In this document: positions 35,813 through 44,091 of the stretch, one piece after another
Position numbering within the stretch: the stretch's first letter is position 1
How the letters are laid out: each line of letters opens with the position of its first letter
From: Oceanobacillus sojae
Lineage (GTDB): Bacteria; Bacillota; Bacilli; Bacillales; Amphibacillaceae
DNA: 64,000 nt
Reading direction: 5' to 3'
NCBI RefSeq assembly: GCF_900162665.1
Contig: NZ_LT727809.1
Location: 62,001-126,000 of the forward strand
The notes under the pieces: generated by a model
Database searches by the model: none
Seen by the model: the letters and a program-made list of their open reading frames with translations, nothing else
Told to the model about the DNA's origin: nothing
Program-made: the position numbers and the translations under genes

Positions 35813-36202
35813 CTAAGATTCAGGGGTGTTCATCATATGATTGGCGGTCAATGTCAAACGCTCAATCATTTCCGTATAATATGGTTCTTCTACTTTATTT
35901 TCTATTAGTGACTGATTCATACAAGCCAACCAGGCGTCTCTGGCACTTGGTGTTATTGGAAAAGGGAGGTGCCGTCTTCTTAGCATAGGGTGTCCGCGTT
36001 CTTCTTCATACAGTCTGGGCCCGCCAAAAAATTGTATAAGAAATAATTTTTGTTTGTGCATTGTTTCTGTCAGGTCTTCTGGAAATAGTGGTATCAGAAC
36101 AGGATTTTGTTTAACATATCCATAGAATGTTTCCACAATCTCCTCCATCTTCTTATAACCGCCAATTCCATTATATACAGTTTCTCTTTTAAATTGTTTC
36201 AT
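35813..36202 (-). CDS. yjbI: Truncated hemoglobin YjbI
   Basis: A 129-residue group II truncated globin: helices with YNGIGGYKKMEEIVETFYGY at the start, the PLFPEDL segment, FFGGPRLYEEERGHPMLRRR carrying the family G8-type motif, and DAWLACMNQSL. A proximal histidine is expected in the RRRHLPFP segment. It binds heme; in B. subtilis yjbI lies in an operon with yjbH, and a role in oxidative or nitrosative stress is suspected. GGAG lies before ATG 36202. It is the first gene of yjbIH. Confidence 0.92.
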   Translation of the reverse strand: MKQFKRETVYNGIGGYKKMEEIVETFYGYVKQNPVLIPLFPEDLTETMHKQKLFLIQFFGGPRLYEEERGHPMLRRRHLPFPITPSARDAWLACMNQSLIENKVEEPYYTEMIERLTLTANHMMNTPES

Positions 36203-36359
36203 AATTAGTGCTCCTTGTAATAATATTGTAGCAAGATGGATTCACTTCATCAAATAATCTGTATCGTAACAGAATGATACTGTCTTATTAGTTATTATAA
36301 TAGATACATAATAATTGTTGTTTACTGAGAATAAATACCGGGTTATAAATAATCTTCGT

Positions 36360-36941
36360 CTACAAAGAAGTTCTCTGTTTTTGATGGAAAAAACGTGCTA
36401 TTTTAGCAGGAGTTTCCCGGACAGGGATTTGATAGTTTGCTAATAAGCTGTTAAAAACTTCTTCTCCATAGTGTTTTGAAGCTGCTTCTAATTCCAGCTC
36501 AGCATCCTCGGTATCTAAATAAATACTTTTATCTAAAAAAATTAATGTATCCTGATAAGGTATTTCTTTTCGGAAGGTAGTCATTCTTCCTGCATAATTT
36601 AGGGATGACAAATCGACAGATAGTTGTCTCAACTGTTCTGCTACATTAGGAGCTTCTGTCGGTCTGCCGGAAGTCCAGGACAGAAATTCTTTTTTTGTCA
36701 GTGTATCATGTGTCTCTAACAATCCATCTGGATGTGGTTCTTTTAATGTTAAAGTATATGTTTCGTTCTTTTTACGTATTCGTAATGCAGACTGGTTTGC
36801 TTTTAAATCAAAGGAATCTGTTTCAAAGTAATAATTTGTCTGCTCTATCATTTCTGTCTGTGAAAATAAATCCTCAGCTAATAGATTATATTCCTGAATA
36901 GTTAACAGGTTCTTAAATTCAATTTCTACTTCTTGGCTCAT
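36360..36941 (-). CDS. yjbK: YjbK, CYTH-domain triphosphatase-like protein
   Basis: A 193-residue CYTH protein: EIEFKNLLT (the ExExK-type strand motif), then ALRIRKKNETYTLTLKEP and LDKSIYLDTEDAELELEA, which together build the tunnel of acidic and basic residues of triphosphate-tunnel enzymes. Members hydrolyse inorganic or organic triphosphates with divalent metals; the physiological substrate of YjbK is unclear. Divergent from relQ, an arrangement kept from B. subtilis, where yjbJ and yjbL also lie here. Those two are absent in this window. Confidence 0.9.
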   Translation of the reverse strand: MSQEVEIEFKNLLTIQEYNLLAEDLFSQTEMIEQTNYYFETDSFDLKANQSALRIRKKNETYTLTLKEPHPDGLLETHDTLTKKEFLSWTSGRPTEAPNVAEQLRQLSVDLSSLNYAGRMTTFRKEIPYQDTLIFLDKSIYLDTEDAELELEAASKHYGEEVFNSLLANYQIPVRETPAKIARFFHQKQRTSL

Positions 36942-37258
36942 TCATAAATCTCCAGTTCTAAAATTAGATTATCTCTATTATGGCTTGTATCGTGAAGCAT
37001 TGCAAAAAATAACTATGCGGGCAGGGTTAACAAGCAGATTAAATGACATAACAGGAAAAAGAAACCTTCTATGCGATAGTCAATGTTGTATAACGGACAG
37101 AGAAAGCGGATCTAAATCCATAGAAATGTCAGCTTGTATTTTTTGGGAAACAGTTTGTAATACAGACAGCATTTTTTTAATTTCCTCTTTCCTTTGTACT
37201 AATGCAACTCTGTGATAAAATAAAGAGGATCATATTAGTTTACATATAGGGTGGTTCG
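36942..37258. other. Intergenic region between yjbK and relQ
   Basis: A 317-base AT-rich stretch between divergent genes. TTGTAC, a 16-base spacer and TAAAAT at about 37195-37222 form a possible relQ promoter. A 30-codon minus-strand frame (MLSVLQTVSQKIQADISMDL...) has an RBS-like AAGAGG but no further support; it might be a remnant of the missing yjbL. Nothing else is recognised. Confidence 0.4.
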
Positions 37259-37867
37259 ATGGACTGGGGAAAAACTTTAGCGCCTTATAAACAGGCAGTA
37301 GAAGAATTAAAAGTAAAATTAAAAGGGATTCGTTCGGAATACGAAAGAGAATCCAGTAATTCACCAATTGAATTTGTCACAGGAAGGGTAAAGCCGATAC
37401 CCAGCATTATTGAAAAGGCGAGGGAAAGACAGATTCCTCTTGAAAATTTAGATAAATTACAGGACATAGCAGGGATAAGAGTTGTTTGTCAATTTGTTGA
37501 TGATATTTATCCCATCGTGGAGATGCTGCGAAAACGCAGTGATTTTCAAATTATTGAAGAAAAAGATTATGTTTTTCATAAGAAGGACAGCGGTTATAGA
37601 TCTTATCATATGATTATCGAATATCCAGTTGAAACAGTCAGAGGTCAAATTATAGTTTTAGCGGAAATTCAAATACGTACACTTGCGATGAATTTTTGGG
37701 CAACCAATGAGCATTCTTTAAATTATAAGTATGAAGGGAAGTTACCTTCAGAGGTTAAATTACGTTTGCAAAAAGCTGCCGAGGCTGCATTTAAATTAGA
37801 TGAAGAAATGTCTAAAATCAGAAGCGAAATCCATGAAGCTCAACGTGTTTTTCATCGTAAATCATAG
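37259..37867 (+). CDS. relQ: Small alarmone synthetase RelQ (YjbM)
   Basis: A 202-residue synthetase-only RelA/SpoT homologue. Seen are [56 protein letters not shown] (ATP/GTP site) and the glutamate in [20 protein letters not shown]. There is no hydrolase, TGS or ACT domain. It transfers pyrophosphate from ATP to GDP or GTP to give ppGpp/pppGpp. It is the first gene of relQ-nadK-yjbO with gaps of 20 and 0 bases. The length matches B. subtilis YjbM/SAS1. Confidence 0.95.
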   Translation: MDWGKTLAPYKQAVEELKVKLKGIRSEYERESSNSPIEFVTGRVKPIPSIIEKARERQIPLENLDKLQDIAGIRVVCQFVDDIYPIVEMLRKRSDFQIIEEKDYVFHKKDSGYRSYHMIIEYPVETVRGQIIVLAEIQIRTLAMNFWATNEHSLNYKYEGKLPSEVKLRLQKAAEAAFKLDEEMSKIRSEIHEAQRVFHRKS

Positions 37868-37887
37868 ATAAAGGATGGGAAAATATA

Positions 37888-38691
37888 ATGAAGTTTAAAA
37901 TTGTTTCTAGAGGAGACAAGCGTTCAAATAAAATAAAAAACATGATGCGGCAATATTTGGAGTCTTATGGATTGGAATATGATAAAGAAGAGCCTGATTT
38001 GGCCATTTCAGTTGGCGGTGACGGAACCTTTTTAGAGGCTTTCCATCGTTACACTCATCGTTTAAAGGAAACAGCTTTTATTGGGGTCCATACCGGACAT
38101 TTAGGGTTTTATACGGATTGGACGCAGGAAGAAGTGGAGAAGCTCTTGGTTGAGATTGCAAGGACACCATTTCAAACTGTAGAATATCCATTAATGGAAG
38201 TAATCATCCGGGATGACTTAGGTAAAAAGGAAGACAGGCATCTTGCTTTAAACGAAGCAATGATTAAAACAGCAGATGGATCATCTGTTGTATTAGATGT
38301 GGAATTGAAGGGCGAGCATTTCGAAACATTCCGCGGGGACGGGATTTGTATATCCACACCTTCTGGAAGTACCGCTTATAATAAGGCACTCGGAGGGGCG
38401 ATTATTCATCCATCCTTAGAAGCAATTCAAATAACGGAGAATGCTTCGATCAATAACCGTGTTTTCCGTACTATCGGTTCACCATTAGTCCTGCCTAAAC
38501 ATCATACCTGTTTTTTAAAGCCGATGGTTGATAATTCCTTCTTAATTCAAATCGACCATTTCACGAAAAATTATCATGAAGTCAAATCGATTCAATGCCG
38601 TGTGGCAAAGGATAAAATACGCTTTGCCCGATTCAGACAATTTCCTTTTTGGCATCGCGTGAGAGATTCATTTGTTACTGAGGTGGACTAG
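37888..38691 (+). CDS. nadK: NAD kinase
   Basis: A 267-residue NAD kinase with the diphosphate-binding motif [12 protein letters not shown] (G43-T47), the second motif ALNEAMIKT, and [16 protein letters not shown] (NAD/ATP site). It makes NADP from NAD and ATP. GGATGGG lies before ATG 37888. Second gene of the relQ-nadK-yjbO unit; B. subtilis yjbN is in the same place. Confidence 0.96.
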   Translation: MKFKIVSRGDKRSNKIKNMMRQYLESYGLEYDKEEPDLAISVGGDGTFLEAFHRYTHRLKETAFIGVHTGHLGFYTDWTQEEVEKLLVEIARTPFQTVEYPLMEVIIRDDLGKKEDRHLALNEAMIKTADGSSVVLDVELKGEHFETFRGDGICISTPSGSTAYNKALGGAIIHPSLEAIQITENASINNRVFRTIGSPLVLPKHHTCFLKPMVDNSFLIQIDHFTKNYHEVKSIQCRVAKDKIRFARFRQFPFWHRVRDSFVTEVD

Positions 38692-39606
38692 GTGACTGCA
38701 AGCATACAAAAAATCTGGGTGATTGATCAAACGGACGCCAAGCTTACCATTAAGGATTTTTTACAGAAAAAACAAGGTTTTTCAAGAAGACTGCTGACTG
38801 CCATGAAACAAGATGGCGGCAAATTTTTAATTAATGCAGAGGACAGTTATATAACAGAAACACTGCAGGTAAATGATCAATTAACCGTTATTTTTCCGGA
38901 AGAAGCTTCCGGCAGTATTGAGGCAACGGAAATGGACCTGGCAATTATGTATGAGGATGAAGATCATTTAGTATTAAATAAGCCGGCCGGCCAGGCATGT
39001 CTCCCTTCTATGAATGACCGTCAATATTCGTTAGCCAATGGAATTCAGGCTTATTATCAATCAACTGGTCATCCGGCAACGGTACATATCGTAACCAGAT
39101 TAGACAAAGACACATCTGGTCTTGTTTTAATTGCAAAAAATCGCTATGTTCACGCTTTGTTGTCAGAGGCACAAAAAAAGAATCAAATTCACCGTATATA
39201 TGAAACAATCATTACAGGGGAAATGAATCCAGCTGCAGGGATTATAAATGCACCAATTGCCCGCAAGAAAACCTCGATAATAGAACGGGAAGTAAATTGG
39301 AGGGACGGGAAAGAAGCAGTTACGGACTATCAGACATTGTCAATCCTTTCCGGAGCTTCTCTATTGCGTGTTCAGCTGAAAACCGGCCGGACGCATCAAA
39401 TTCGTGTTCATTTCAGTTATTTTGGCCATCCGCTGCTCGGTGATGATCTCTATGGAGGAAAAACAGAGGTTATTTCCCGTCAGGCGTTGCATTGTGCAGA
39501 AATAGAGTGGCTGCATCCTTTCTTGAATAAAAGAATTAAACTTAACTGTGAGCTTCCATTGGATATGACTGCGTGTAAAGAACATTTATCCGTTAATCAG
39601 CAGTGA
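38692..39606 (+). CDS. yjbO: RluD-family pseudouridine synthase YjbO
   Basis: A 304-residue pseudouridine synthase. The N-terminal S4-like region (about 15-75) leads to the RluA/RluD catalytic core with HIVTRLDKDTSGLVLIAKN, where D138 is the nucleophile, and the C-terminal KTGRTHQIRVHFSYFGHPLL. Substrate is probably 23S rRNA or tRNA uridine. The GTG start directly abuts the nadK stop, with GAGGTG inside the end of nadK acting as RBS, implying coupled translation. Its 3' end overlaps the convergent prpE by 14 bases. Confidence 0.92.
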   Translation: MTASIQKIWVIDQTDAKLTIKDFLQKKQGFSRRLLTAMKQDGGKFLINAEDSYITETLQVNDQLTVIFPEEASGSIEATEMDLAIMYEDEDHLVLNKPAGQACLPSMNDRQYSLANGIQAYYQSTGHPATVHIVTRLDKDTSGLVLIAKNRYVHALLSEAQKKNQIHRIYETIITGEMNPAAGIINAPIARKKTSIIEREVNWRDGKEAVTDYQTLSILSGASLLRVQLKTGRTHQIRVHFSYFGHPLLGDDLYGGKTEVISRQALHCAEIEWLHPFLNKRIKLNCELPLDMTACKEHLSVNQQ

Positions 39607-40339
39607 AATCTGTGAAACGATCAGGCTGAAAGGCTTGTTTAGATGAAACAGAAACAATCCTCTGTTTTGGAAATTGGAAAGCAGTCAGTTTATTTCCGAA
39701 GACACAGCCTGTATCTATATTAATTGTCCGGTTAATTTGACGCGGTTCTAAAACTGGTGTATGCCCATAAACAATCCAGGGGTTTCCTTTGTAGTGCTTT
39801 GCCCAATCCCGGCGAATGGGGCGGCCCCGATGATCTGTTTTACCAGTAATATCTCCATAGAGAACAAAAGTCTTTGTATTGGAATTCATCTGTCCGATTA
39901 AATTTTCTTTAATCCCTGCGTGGGCCACCACTAACTGCAGGTTTTCAAAATATAAATATAAAGGAGCATTCTCGTAAAGTGTCATAAACTTTTCCTGAAT
40001 GTTCTTTTTTTGATCTTCTTTTAATCTTTTCCATTCAGCAATGGTTGTTTCTAAGCCATGTTTTTCCTGTACCCGGTTTCCTAAAAAATAACGGTAGAGC
40101 TTATTGCAGTGATTTCCCGGTACATAATAGGCAATTTCCTGCTCTATAACTAATTGATAAACAAGCTGGATAACAGCTATGGAATTTGGACCGCGATCTG
40201 TTAAATCCCCCACAAATACAAGCTTGTTACCTTCCGGGTGAGAATAGAGGCTGTTCATTTGGCGATATTCAAGTGTTTCCAGCAATTCCAAAAGCTCGTC
40301 AAAGCATCCATGCACATCTCCAATAATATCTAATTGCAT
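39593..40339 (-). CDS. prpE: PrpE, bis(5'-nucleosyl)-tetraphosphatase/phosphatase
   Basis: A 248-residue calcineurin-like metallophosphatase. The three metal motifs are GDVHGCFDEL, VFVGDLTDRGPNS and YYVPGNHCNKL, followed by VAHAG and YGHTPV. B. subtilis PrpE hydrolyses diadenosine tetraphosphate and dephosphorylates proteins, affecting spore germination. GGAGG precedes ATG 40339. It overlaps yjbO tail to tail by 14 bases with no terminator between them, so antisense read-through between the two transcripts is likely. Confidence 0.93.
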   Translation of the reverse strand: MQLDIIGDVHGCFDELLELLETLEYRQMNSLYSHPEGNKLVFVGDLTDRGPNSIAVIQLVYQLVIEQEIAYYVPGNHCNKLYRYFLGNRVQEKHGLETTIAEWKRLKEDQKKNIQEKFMTLYENAPLYLYFENLQLVVAHAGIKENLIGQMNSNTKTFVLYGDITGKTDHRGRPIRRDWAKHYKGNPWIVYGHTPVLEPRQINRTINIDTGCVFGNKLTAFQFPKQRIVSVSSKQAFQPDRFTDFTAD

Positions 40340-40424
40340 CCTATATCCTCCTTGTTATCGATGAATGTAGCTTTACTTCTATAGTATAACTTTTTTTAGC
40401 TAATGCATGTAAAATTGAATACAA

Positions 40425-40550
40425 TTATATTCCGTCGCTGTAATCAACATAATATTCAATATAAAACGTATTCTTGCCTTTTAGTGTTTCTTTCACATTG
40501 GTGTGAAACATATTTAATACAGCAGCCTGATCATTAAAATACATGAGCAA
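40425..40550 (-). CDS. Possible 41-residue protein, unknown
   Basis: A short minus-strand frame, TTG start at 40550 (ATG alternative at 40544), with AAGGAA 10 bases upstream and TTGTCA-18-TATTAT as promoter. The peptide, with segments MYFNDQAAVLNMF and KNTFYIEYYVDYSDGI, has protein-like composition. No family is recognised and no terminator is seen. It may be a remnant or chance. Confidence 0.3.
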   Translation of the reverse strand: MLMYFNDQAAVLNMFHTNVKETLKGKNTFYIEYYVDYSDGI

Positions 40551-40597
40551 AATAAAATGTTTCCTTAATGAAAAATAATAGCAGCTACAAAATATAC

Positions 40598-40626
40598 TTG
40601 ACAAACAAAAACGAAGTACATAAAGT
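40598..40626 (+). promoter_or_regulatory. Promoter reading toward mgtE
   Basis: TTGACA (40598-40603), a 17-base spacer and TAAAGT (40621-40626). The transcript would carry a 285-base leader before mgtE, including a GTTGG...CCAAC hairpin at about 40630-40659. I could not find the conserved M-box (ykoK) sequences expected for magnesium control. Confidence 0.5.
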
Positions 40627-40679
40627 GAGTGTTGGGTAATAAAGTTTACCTTGGCCAACAAAAAAAGAGAGGGTGAAAG

Positions 40680-40772
40680 ATGTTAAAAGGAGACGTTACC
40701 CTTTGCTACGCTAACAGAAGCAGCGTTTTTAAGCAGCTTACAGATCTAATAATAATGAATAATTTTAAGTGA
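40680..40772 (+). CDS. Possible 30-codon leader peptide upstream of mgtE
   Basis: ATG 40680 is preceded by GAGAGGGTG with good spacing, and 30 codons follow (opening MLKGDVTLCYANRSSVF). It lies in the presumed leader of mgtE downstream of a TTGACA promoter, 144 bases before the mgtE start. The peptide has no recognised family. It could be a regulatory leader peptide or a chance frame. Confidence 0.35.
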   Translation: MLKGDVTLCYANRSSVFKQLTDLIIMNNFK

Positions 40773-40916
40773 TTGATCAGCAAAATAACAACTGATAAAT
40801 TCACCATGGAAACTCTTTTTATTATAGATAAGGCTTGCTATTTGTTTCTCTTCTTGTAAAATAGGGTAGGATGTGTAAGTATATAAAAAATTAGCGGAAA
40901 GAAAGGAGGAACTGCT

Positions 40917-42296
40917 ATGAAAAAGGATCAATATGATGTTCAATATGAAGAACAGTTTCAAGAACATATTGATAAAGTTCAAGAAGCATTAGAAAATGAA
41001 AATATGGAGGAGTTTCGGACAGAATTTCTCGAAATCCATCCATATGATCAGGCTGTGTTTTTCCAGCAGCAGGATGAAGACAGAAGAGCGCAGATATACA
41101 CGTATTTATCTCCTGAAGAAATGTCAGAGATATTAATTAACATTGATTTAGATGATGTCATTGAGTTTTTTGAGGAGATGGATCCGAGATATGCTGCGAT
41201 GATTTTTGGGGAAATGCCTGTCGATGATGCAGTAGATATTTTAAATGAGCTGGATAAAGAAAAAGTAGTCAGTTATTTGACTATCATGGATAAAGAATCT
41301 GCTGATGATATTAAACAGCTTCTTCATTATGAAGAGAAAACCGCTGGTAGTATCATGACCACGGAGTATGTTGTACTTTTCGAGGATCAGACCGTGGCAG
41401 AGACCATGCAGCAATTAAAAAAAGAAGCACCCGATGCAGAGACAATTTATTACTTGTTTGTCCTGGATAACAGTAAACGCTTAGTAGGTGTCTTATCTAT
41501 CAGAGATTTAATTATTGCAGATAGTGATACTTTGATTAAAGAAGTCATGAGTACGAAAGTGGTTGCTGTATCTGTTGCAAAAGACCAGGAAGATGTTGCA
41601 CAGATGTTTAGAGATTACGATTTCCTTGCACTTCCGGTAGTTGATTTTCAAGATCATCTTCTCGGGATTATCACAGTCGACGATATTTTAGACGTTATGG
41701 AAGAAGAAGCAAGTGAGGACTACTCCAAACTAGCAGCGATGTCCAATACGGATATTAAAGATGACACAGCGATTCGTTCTGCAAGAAAGAGACTTCCCTG
41801 GCTGGTTATTCTGCTGTTTTTAGGTATGTTAACTGCTACGTTAATTGCCAGTTTTGAACAGACCCTGGAACAAGTGGCTATTTTAGCAGCCTTTATTCCT
41901 TTAATCGGAGGAACGGCAGGTAACTCAGGAACACAGGCACTTGCTGTATCTGTACGTGGAATGGCGACCGGAGAATTTGAAAATACCGGGAAGTGGAAGC
42001 TTTTAGGCCGGGAAGCACTAACGGGACTAATTAATGGGATATTATGCGGAATCATTCTTGCTACGATTATTTTTATTTGGCAGGGCAATATTTATTTAGG
42101 TATTCTCTTAGGTTTGTCTATTATGGGCTCTCTTCTAGTAGCAACGCTGGCAGGTGCTCTTATTCCAATGCTGATGAACCGCCTGAATATTGATCCGGCA
42201 GTGGCATCAGGACCCTTTATTACAACAATTAATGACCTTATTTCCACATTGATTTATTTCGGAATGGCAACTGCATTTATGAGCTATTTAATTTGA
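40917..42296 (+). CDS. mgtE: Magnesium transporter MgtE
   Basis: A 459-residue MgtE-family channel. The cytoplasmic N domain (about 1-130: superhelical repeats such as LDDVIEFFEEMDPRYAAMIF) and a CBS pair (about 135-255, starting AGSIMTTEYVVLFEDQTVAE) form the magnesium sensor. Five membrane helices follow (about 285-459), with the pore motif GGTAGNSGTQALAV and GAAL-type segments. It lets Mg2+ enter when cytoplasmic magnesium is low. AAGGAGG precedes ATG 40917. It is a single gene. Confidence 0.95.
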   Translation: MKKDQYDVQYEEQFQEHIDKVQEALENENMEEFRTEFLEIHPYDQAVFFQQQDEDRRAQIYTYLSPEEMSEILINIDLDDVIEFFEEMDPRYAAMIFGEMPVDDAVDILNELDKEKVVSYLTIMDKESADDIKQLLHYEEKTAGSIMTTEYVVLFEDQTVAETMQQLKKEAPDAETIYYLFVLDNSKRLVGVLSIRDLIIADSDTLIKEVMSTKVVAVSVAKDQEDVAQMFRDYDFLALPVVDFQDHLLGIITVDDILDVMEEEASEDYSKLAAMSNTDIKDDTAIRSARKRLPWLVILLFLGMLTATLIASFEQTLEQVAILAAFIPLIGGTAGNSGTQALAVSVRGMATGEFENTGKWKLLGREALTGLINGILCGIILATIIFIWQGNIYLGILLGLSIMGSLLVATLAGALIPMLMNRLNIDPAVASGPFITTINDLISTLIYFGMATAFMSYLI

Positions 42297-42308
42297 TAAT
42301 AAGATGAA

Positions 42309-42350
42309 AAAGAGGATTGTCACCATTTTGGCGGCAGTCCCTTTTATTTA
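42309..42350 (+). terminator. Terminator after mgtE
   Basis: GGATTG pairs with CAGTCC with an imperfect inner stem and is followed by CTTTTATTTA. Moderate strength. Confidence 0.6.
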
Positions 42351-42378
42351 GGCGATTGGCGCAATTATGAGGCCAGAC

Positions 42379-42406
42379 ACAAATCAAATTCTAGGTTCAT
42401 ACACTA
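42379..42406 (+). promoter_or_regulatory. Sigma-K-like promoter of cotO
   Basis: AC (42379-42380), a 17-base spacer and CATACACTA (42398-42406), fitting the mother-cell sigma-K pattern AC-N16/17-CATANNNTA. It lies 40 bases before the coat gene. Confidence 0.55.
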
Positions 42407-42446
42407 TACAAGATAAGCTAAGAAAGCCAAAAGAGGTGAATGAACG

Positions 42447-42893
42447 ATGACAAATAAAAATAAAGCGCAAGCCCCCTTACTCTACATTAGCCAGCCTCAG
42501 CTGCAGGAATTTTCAGCTCCAATGCAAGAAAACTATGTAGGTGATTACAGGCGAAAGAAGCAAACGGAGATGAAACCTGTTCCGCAGGTGAAAAAAACAC
42601 AGTCCAAAGACAGAAAAAATGCAGATGGAGACAACTCCAAAACAACTGAACAGCAATCAAGCAAGAAAAAGTTTATGGAGATGACAATTGCAGAAAAAAT
42701 AAATTATTTAACAAACCGCTCTGAATTTGCTCCTCCTATAAAATGTGAAATAATTACAGCTTCCAAGAAGAAGTATCGCGGTGTGATTCGTGAAAACAAT
42801 ACAGATACACTGGCTTTACAATTAAATAATCGGAAAAATAAAATTGATATTGCAATCAAAGATATTGAAAACATTCAATTATTAGGATTTTAA
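42447..42893 (+). CDS. cotO: CotO-like spore coat protein
   Basis: A 148-residue protein with the CotO layout: an N-terminal APLLYISQPQLQEF segment, a low-complexity basic/polar middle (about 35-80: Lys, Gln, Ser, Asp), and a compact C-terminal domain ending KIDIAIKDIENIQLLGF. CotO is an outer-coat morphogenetic protein of Bacillus, encoded next to cotZ/cotY; the neighbour here is a cotZ-like gene, convergent. The sigma-K-like promoter upstream supports late mother-cell expression. Low sequence conservation is normal for coat proteins. Confidence 0.8.
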   Translation: MTNKNKAQAPLLYISQPQLQEFSAPMQENYVGDYRRKKQTEMKPVPQVKKTQSKDRKNADGDNSKTTEQQSSKKKFMEMTIAEKINYLTNRSEFAPPIKCEIITASKKKYRGVIRENNTDTLALQLNNRKNKIDIAIKDIENIQLLGF

Positions 42894-42896
42894 AAG

Positions 42897-43020
42897 ACAC
42901 CATCCGGGAGGGCCTCCCTGGATGGTGTATCTTTTGGCAGTTAAGAAAGTTTATACTTTCTTAACTGCATAAGTGTAACTAAGGTTGTCACCTAAAGGAA
43001 TGGTGACAACCAAGTTTTTT
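42897..43020. terminator. Three hairpins between cotO and cotZ-like gene
   Basis: Three perfect or near-perfect stem-loops in a row: ACACCATCCGGGAGG with CCTCCCTGGATGGTGT (42897-42928, then TATCTTTT), GCAGTTAAGAAAGT with ACTTTCTTAACTGC (42937-42968), and GGTTGTCACC with GGTGACAACC (42983-43011, then T6). The first and third look like terminators for the plus strand. The middle one may serve the convergent gene. Confidence 0.75.
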
Positions 43021-43033
43021 AATGGAAATTATT

Positions 43034-43504
43034 TTAATGAAATGCTCTGATTGCCGGCAGGCAGGTAACATGGCAAAAGCAATCTAAATCTACTGTGATA
43101 CAAATGCCTGTTGCTTCCAAGTCTTCTGTATTTTGATCAGTCGGATCCTTCATATGATCAAATCCACAGCTTTCTCCATCACTGAGTAGTAACTCAAGAA
43201 TAGCACAATTGTCTTTATCTACTTTCTTTACTCTGAAAATAAAACTAGATAAAATTGGATTCATTTTGTTGTGATGATTTTTTGTTGTGCCGAACCCTTT
43301 AAATGGTTTGCAATCTTTGCAATATAGAATAACAGGTACCGTATCTAAATCATTACTTACCTCATTTGTGCACAAAAGGTCATTGATTGATTGTTCACAG
43401 CTCGTATCACAGCAGTTTTCTACAATATCGTTTTGAGCATCAACAATGTCTTTTAAAATATCTGCAACACAACTTCCAGTATCATAATTTTTTCCACAAC
43501 CCAT
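43034..43504 (-). CDS. CotZ/CotY-like cysteine-rich spore coat protein
   Basis: A 156-residue protein with 14 cysteines, starting MGCGKNYDTGSCVADILKDI and containing LYCKDCKPFKGFGTT and the cysteine-rich end DCFCHVTCLPAIRAFH. This is the CotY/CotZ family, which forms the disulfide-cross-linked crust or exosporium basal layer of spores. Only one copy is present, not the cotZ-cotY pair of B. subtilis. AAAGGAGC precedes the ATG. A sigma-K-like promoter lies 40 bases upstream. I cannot decide between the names CotY and CotZ. Confidence 0.85.
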   Translation of the reverse strand: MGCGKNYDTGSCVADILKDIVDAQNDIVENCCDTSCEQSINDLLCTNEVSNDLDTVPVILYCKDCKPFKGFGTTKNHHNKMNPILSSFIFRVKKVDKDNCAILELLLSDGESCGFDHMKDPTDQNTEDLEATGICITVDLDCFCHVTCLPAIRAFH

Positions 43505-43544
43505 GAGAAAATGCTCCTTTCACAATTTGAATTTTCTTTCCTTA

Positions 43545-43571
43545 TAGGATATGTGTCTTCCCAGTGTTGGT
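43545..43571 (-). promoter_or_regulatory. Sigma-K-like promoter of the cotZ-like gene
   Basis: On the minus strand AC (43571-43570), a 16-base spacer and CATATCCTA (43553-43545) fit AC-N16/17-CATANNNTA. Confidence 0.5.
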
Positions 43572-43671
43572 GTGGGCGAGTGTAACTATGAGCAAGGGCT
43601 ATTTCAATAAAAATAAAATTCTGACTATACAACATAAAATAATCTGTATATAATAATGTATAAATAAAACG

Positions 43672-43696
43672 GTTTCATTTTTCTGGAACGGGGTAT
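43672..43696 (+). promoter_or_regulatory. Sigma-B-like promoter
   Basis: GTTTCA (43672-43677), a 13-base spacer and GGGTAT (43691-43696) closely match the general-stress sigma-B pattern GTTTAA-N12/14-GGGTAT. It lies 33 bases before ATG 43729. Confidence 0.6.
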
Positions 43697-43728
43697 ATAT
43701 AATTGAAGATACAAGGGAGGTGCAGAGG

Positions 43729-43977
43729 ATGGGGTATATTCTTCCGGTTCAAAACTCACAGTATGTTGATTATCAGCAAAGGCTGCAGCCGACACAGAAA
43801 AAAGACCATCATATAGAAGGAGCTTTTAAAGTTCAGTTAGAACGGAGGCATCAGGAGATTGGCGCAACATATGACCGCTATTACCGCAATAGATCTGAAC
43901 CTCAAAAACAGTTAGACCTGCCATTAGACTCATCCCTGATTACGGGTAAAGGCAGGTATATTAATAAATACGTATAG
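43729..43977 (+). CDS. Small basic protein, possibly stress-induced
   Basis: An 82-residue cytoplasmic protein opening MGYILPVQNSQYVDYQQRL, rich in Gln, Tyr and Arg, with no membrane segment or cysteine. Similar short proteins beginning MGYILPV occur in Bacillaceae, but I know of no function. The start is ATG 43729, eight bases after AAGGGAGG, rather than the in-frame GTG at 43720 that overlaps the RBS. A sigma-B-like promoter and a strong terminator make it a self-contained stress-type unit. Confidence 0.7.
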   Translation: MGYILPVQNSQYVDYQQRLQPTQKKDHHIEGAFKVQLERRHQEIGATYDRYYRNRSEPQKQLDLPLDSSLITGKGRYINKYV

Positions 43978-44014
43978 AAGCATTCCTCTTATTATAAAAG
44001 GAATGCTTCTTTTA
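43977..44014 (+). terminator. Terminator after the small basic protein gene
   Basis: GAAGCATTCC (43977-43986) pairs with GGAATGCTTC (44000-44009) and is followed by a T-rich run. Confidence 0.85.
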
Positions 44015-44091
44015 TTTTCATATTATGTTAAGAAAAATATTTTCAGTGGGGCGGATATTCAAAGTACTTTCAGATAGTTATAAAATTAATT

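Noticed and set aside
36985-37215. A 76-codon plus-strand ORF before relQ
   Set aside because: No RBS, unusual Cys/Ser-rich composition, and it overlaps the probable relQ promoter.
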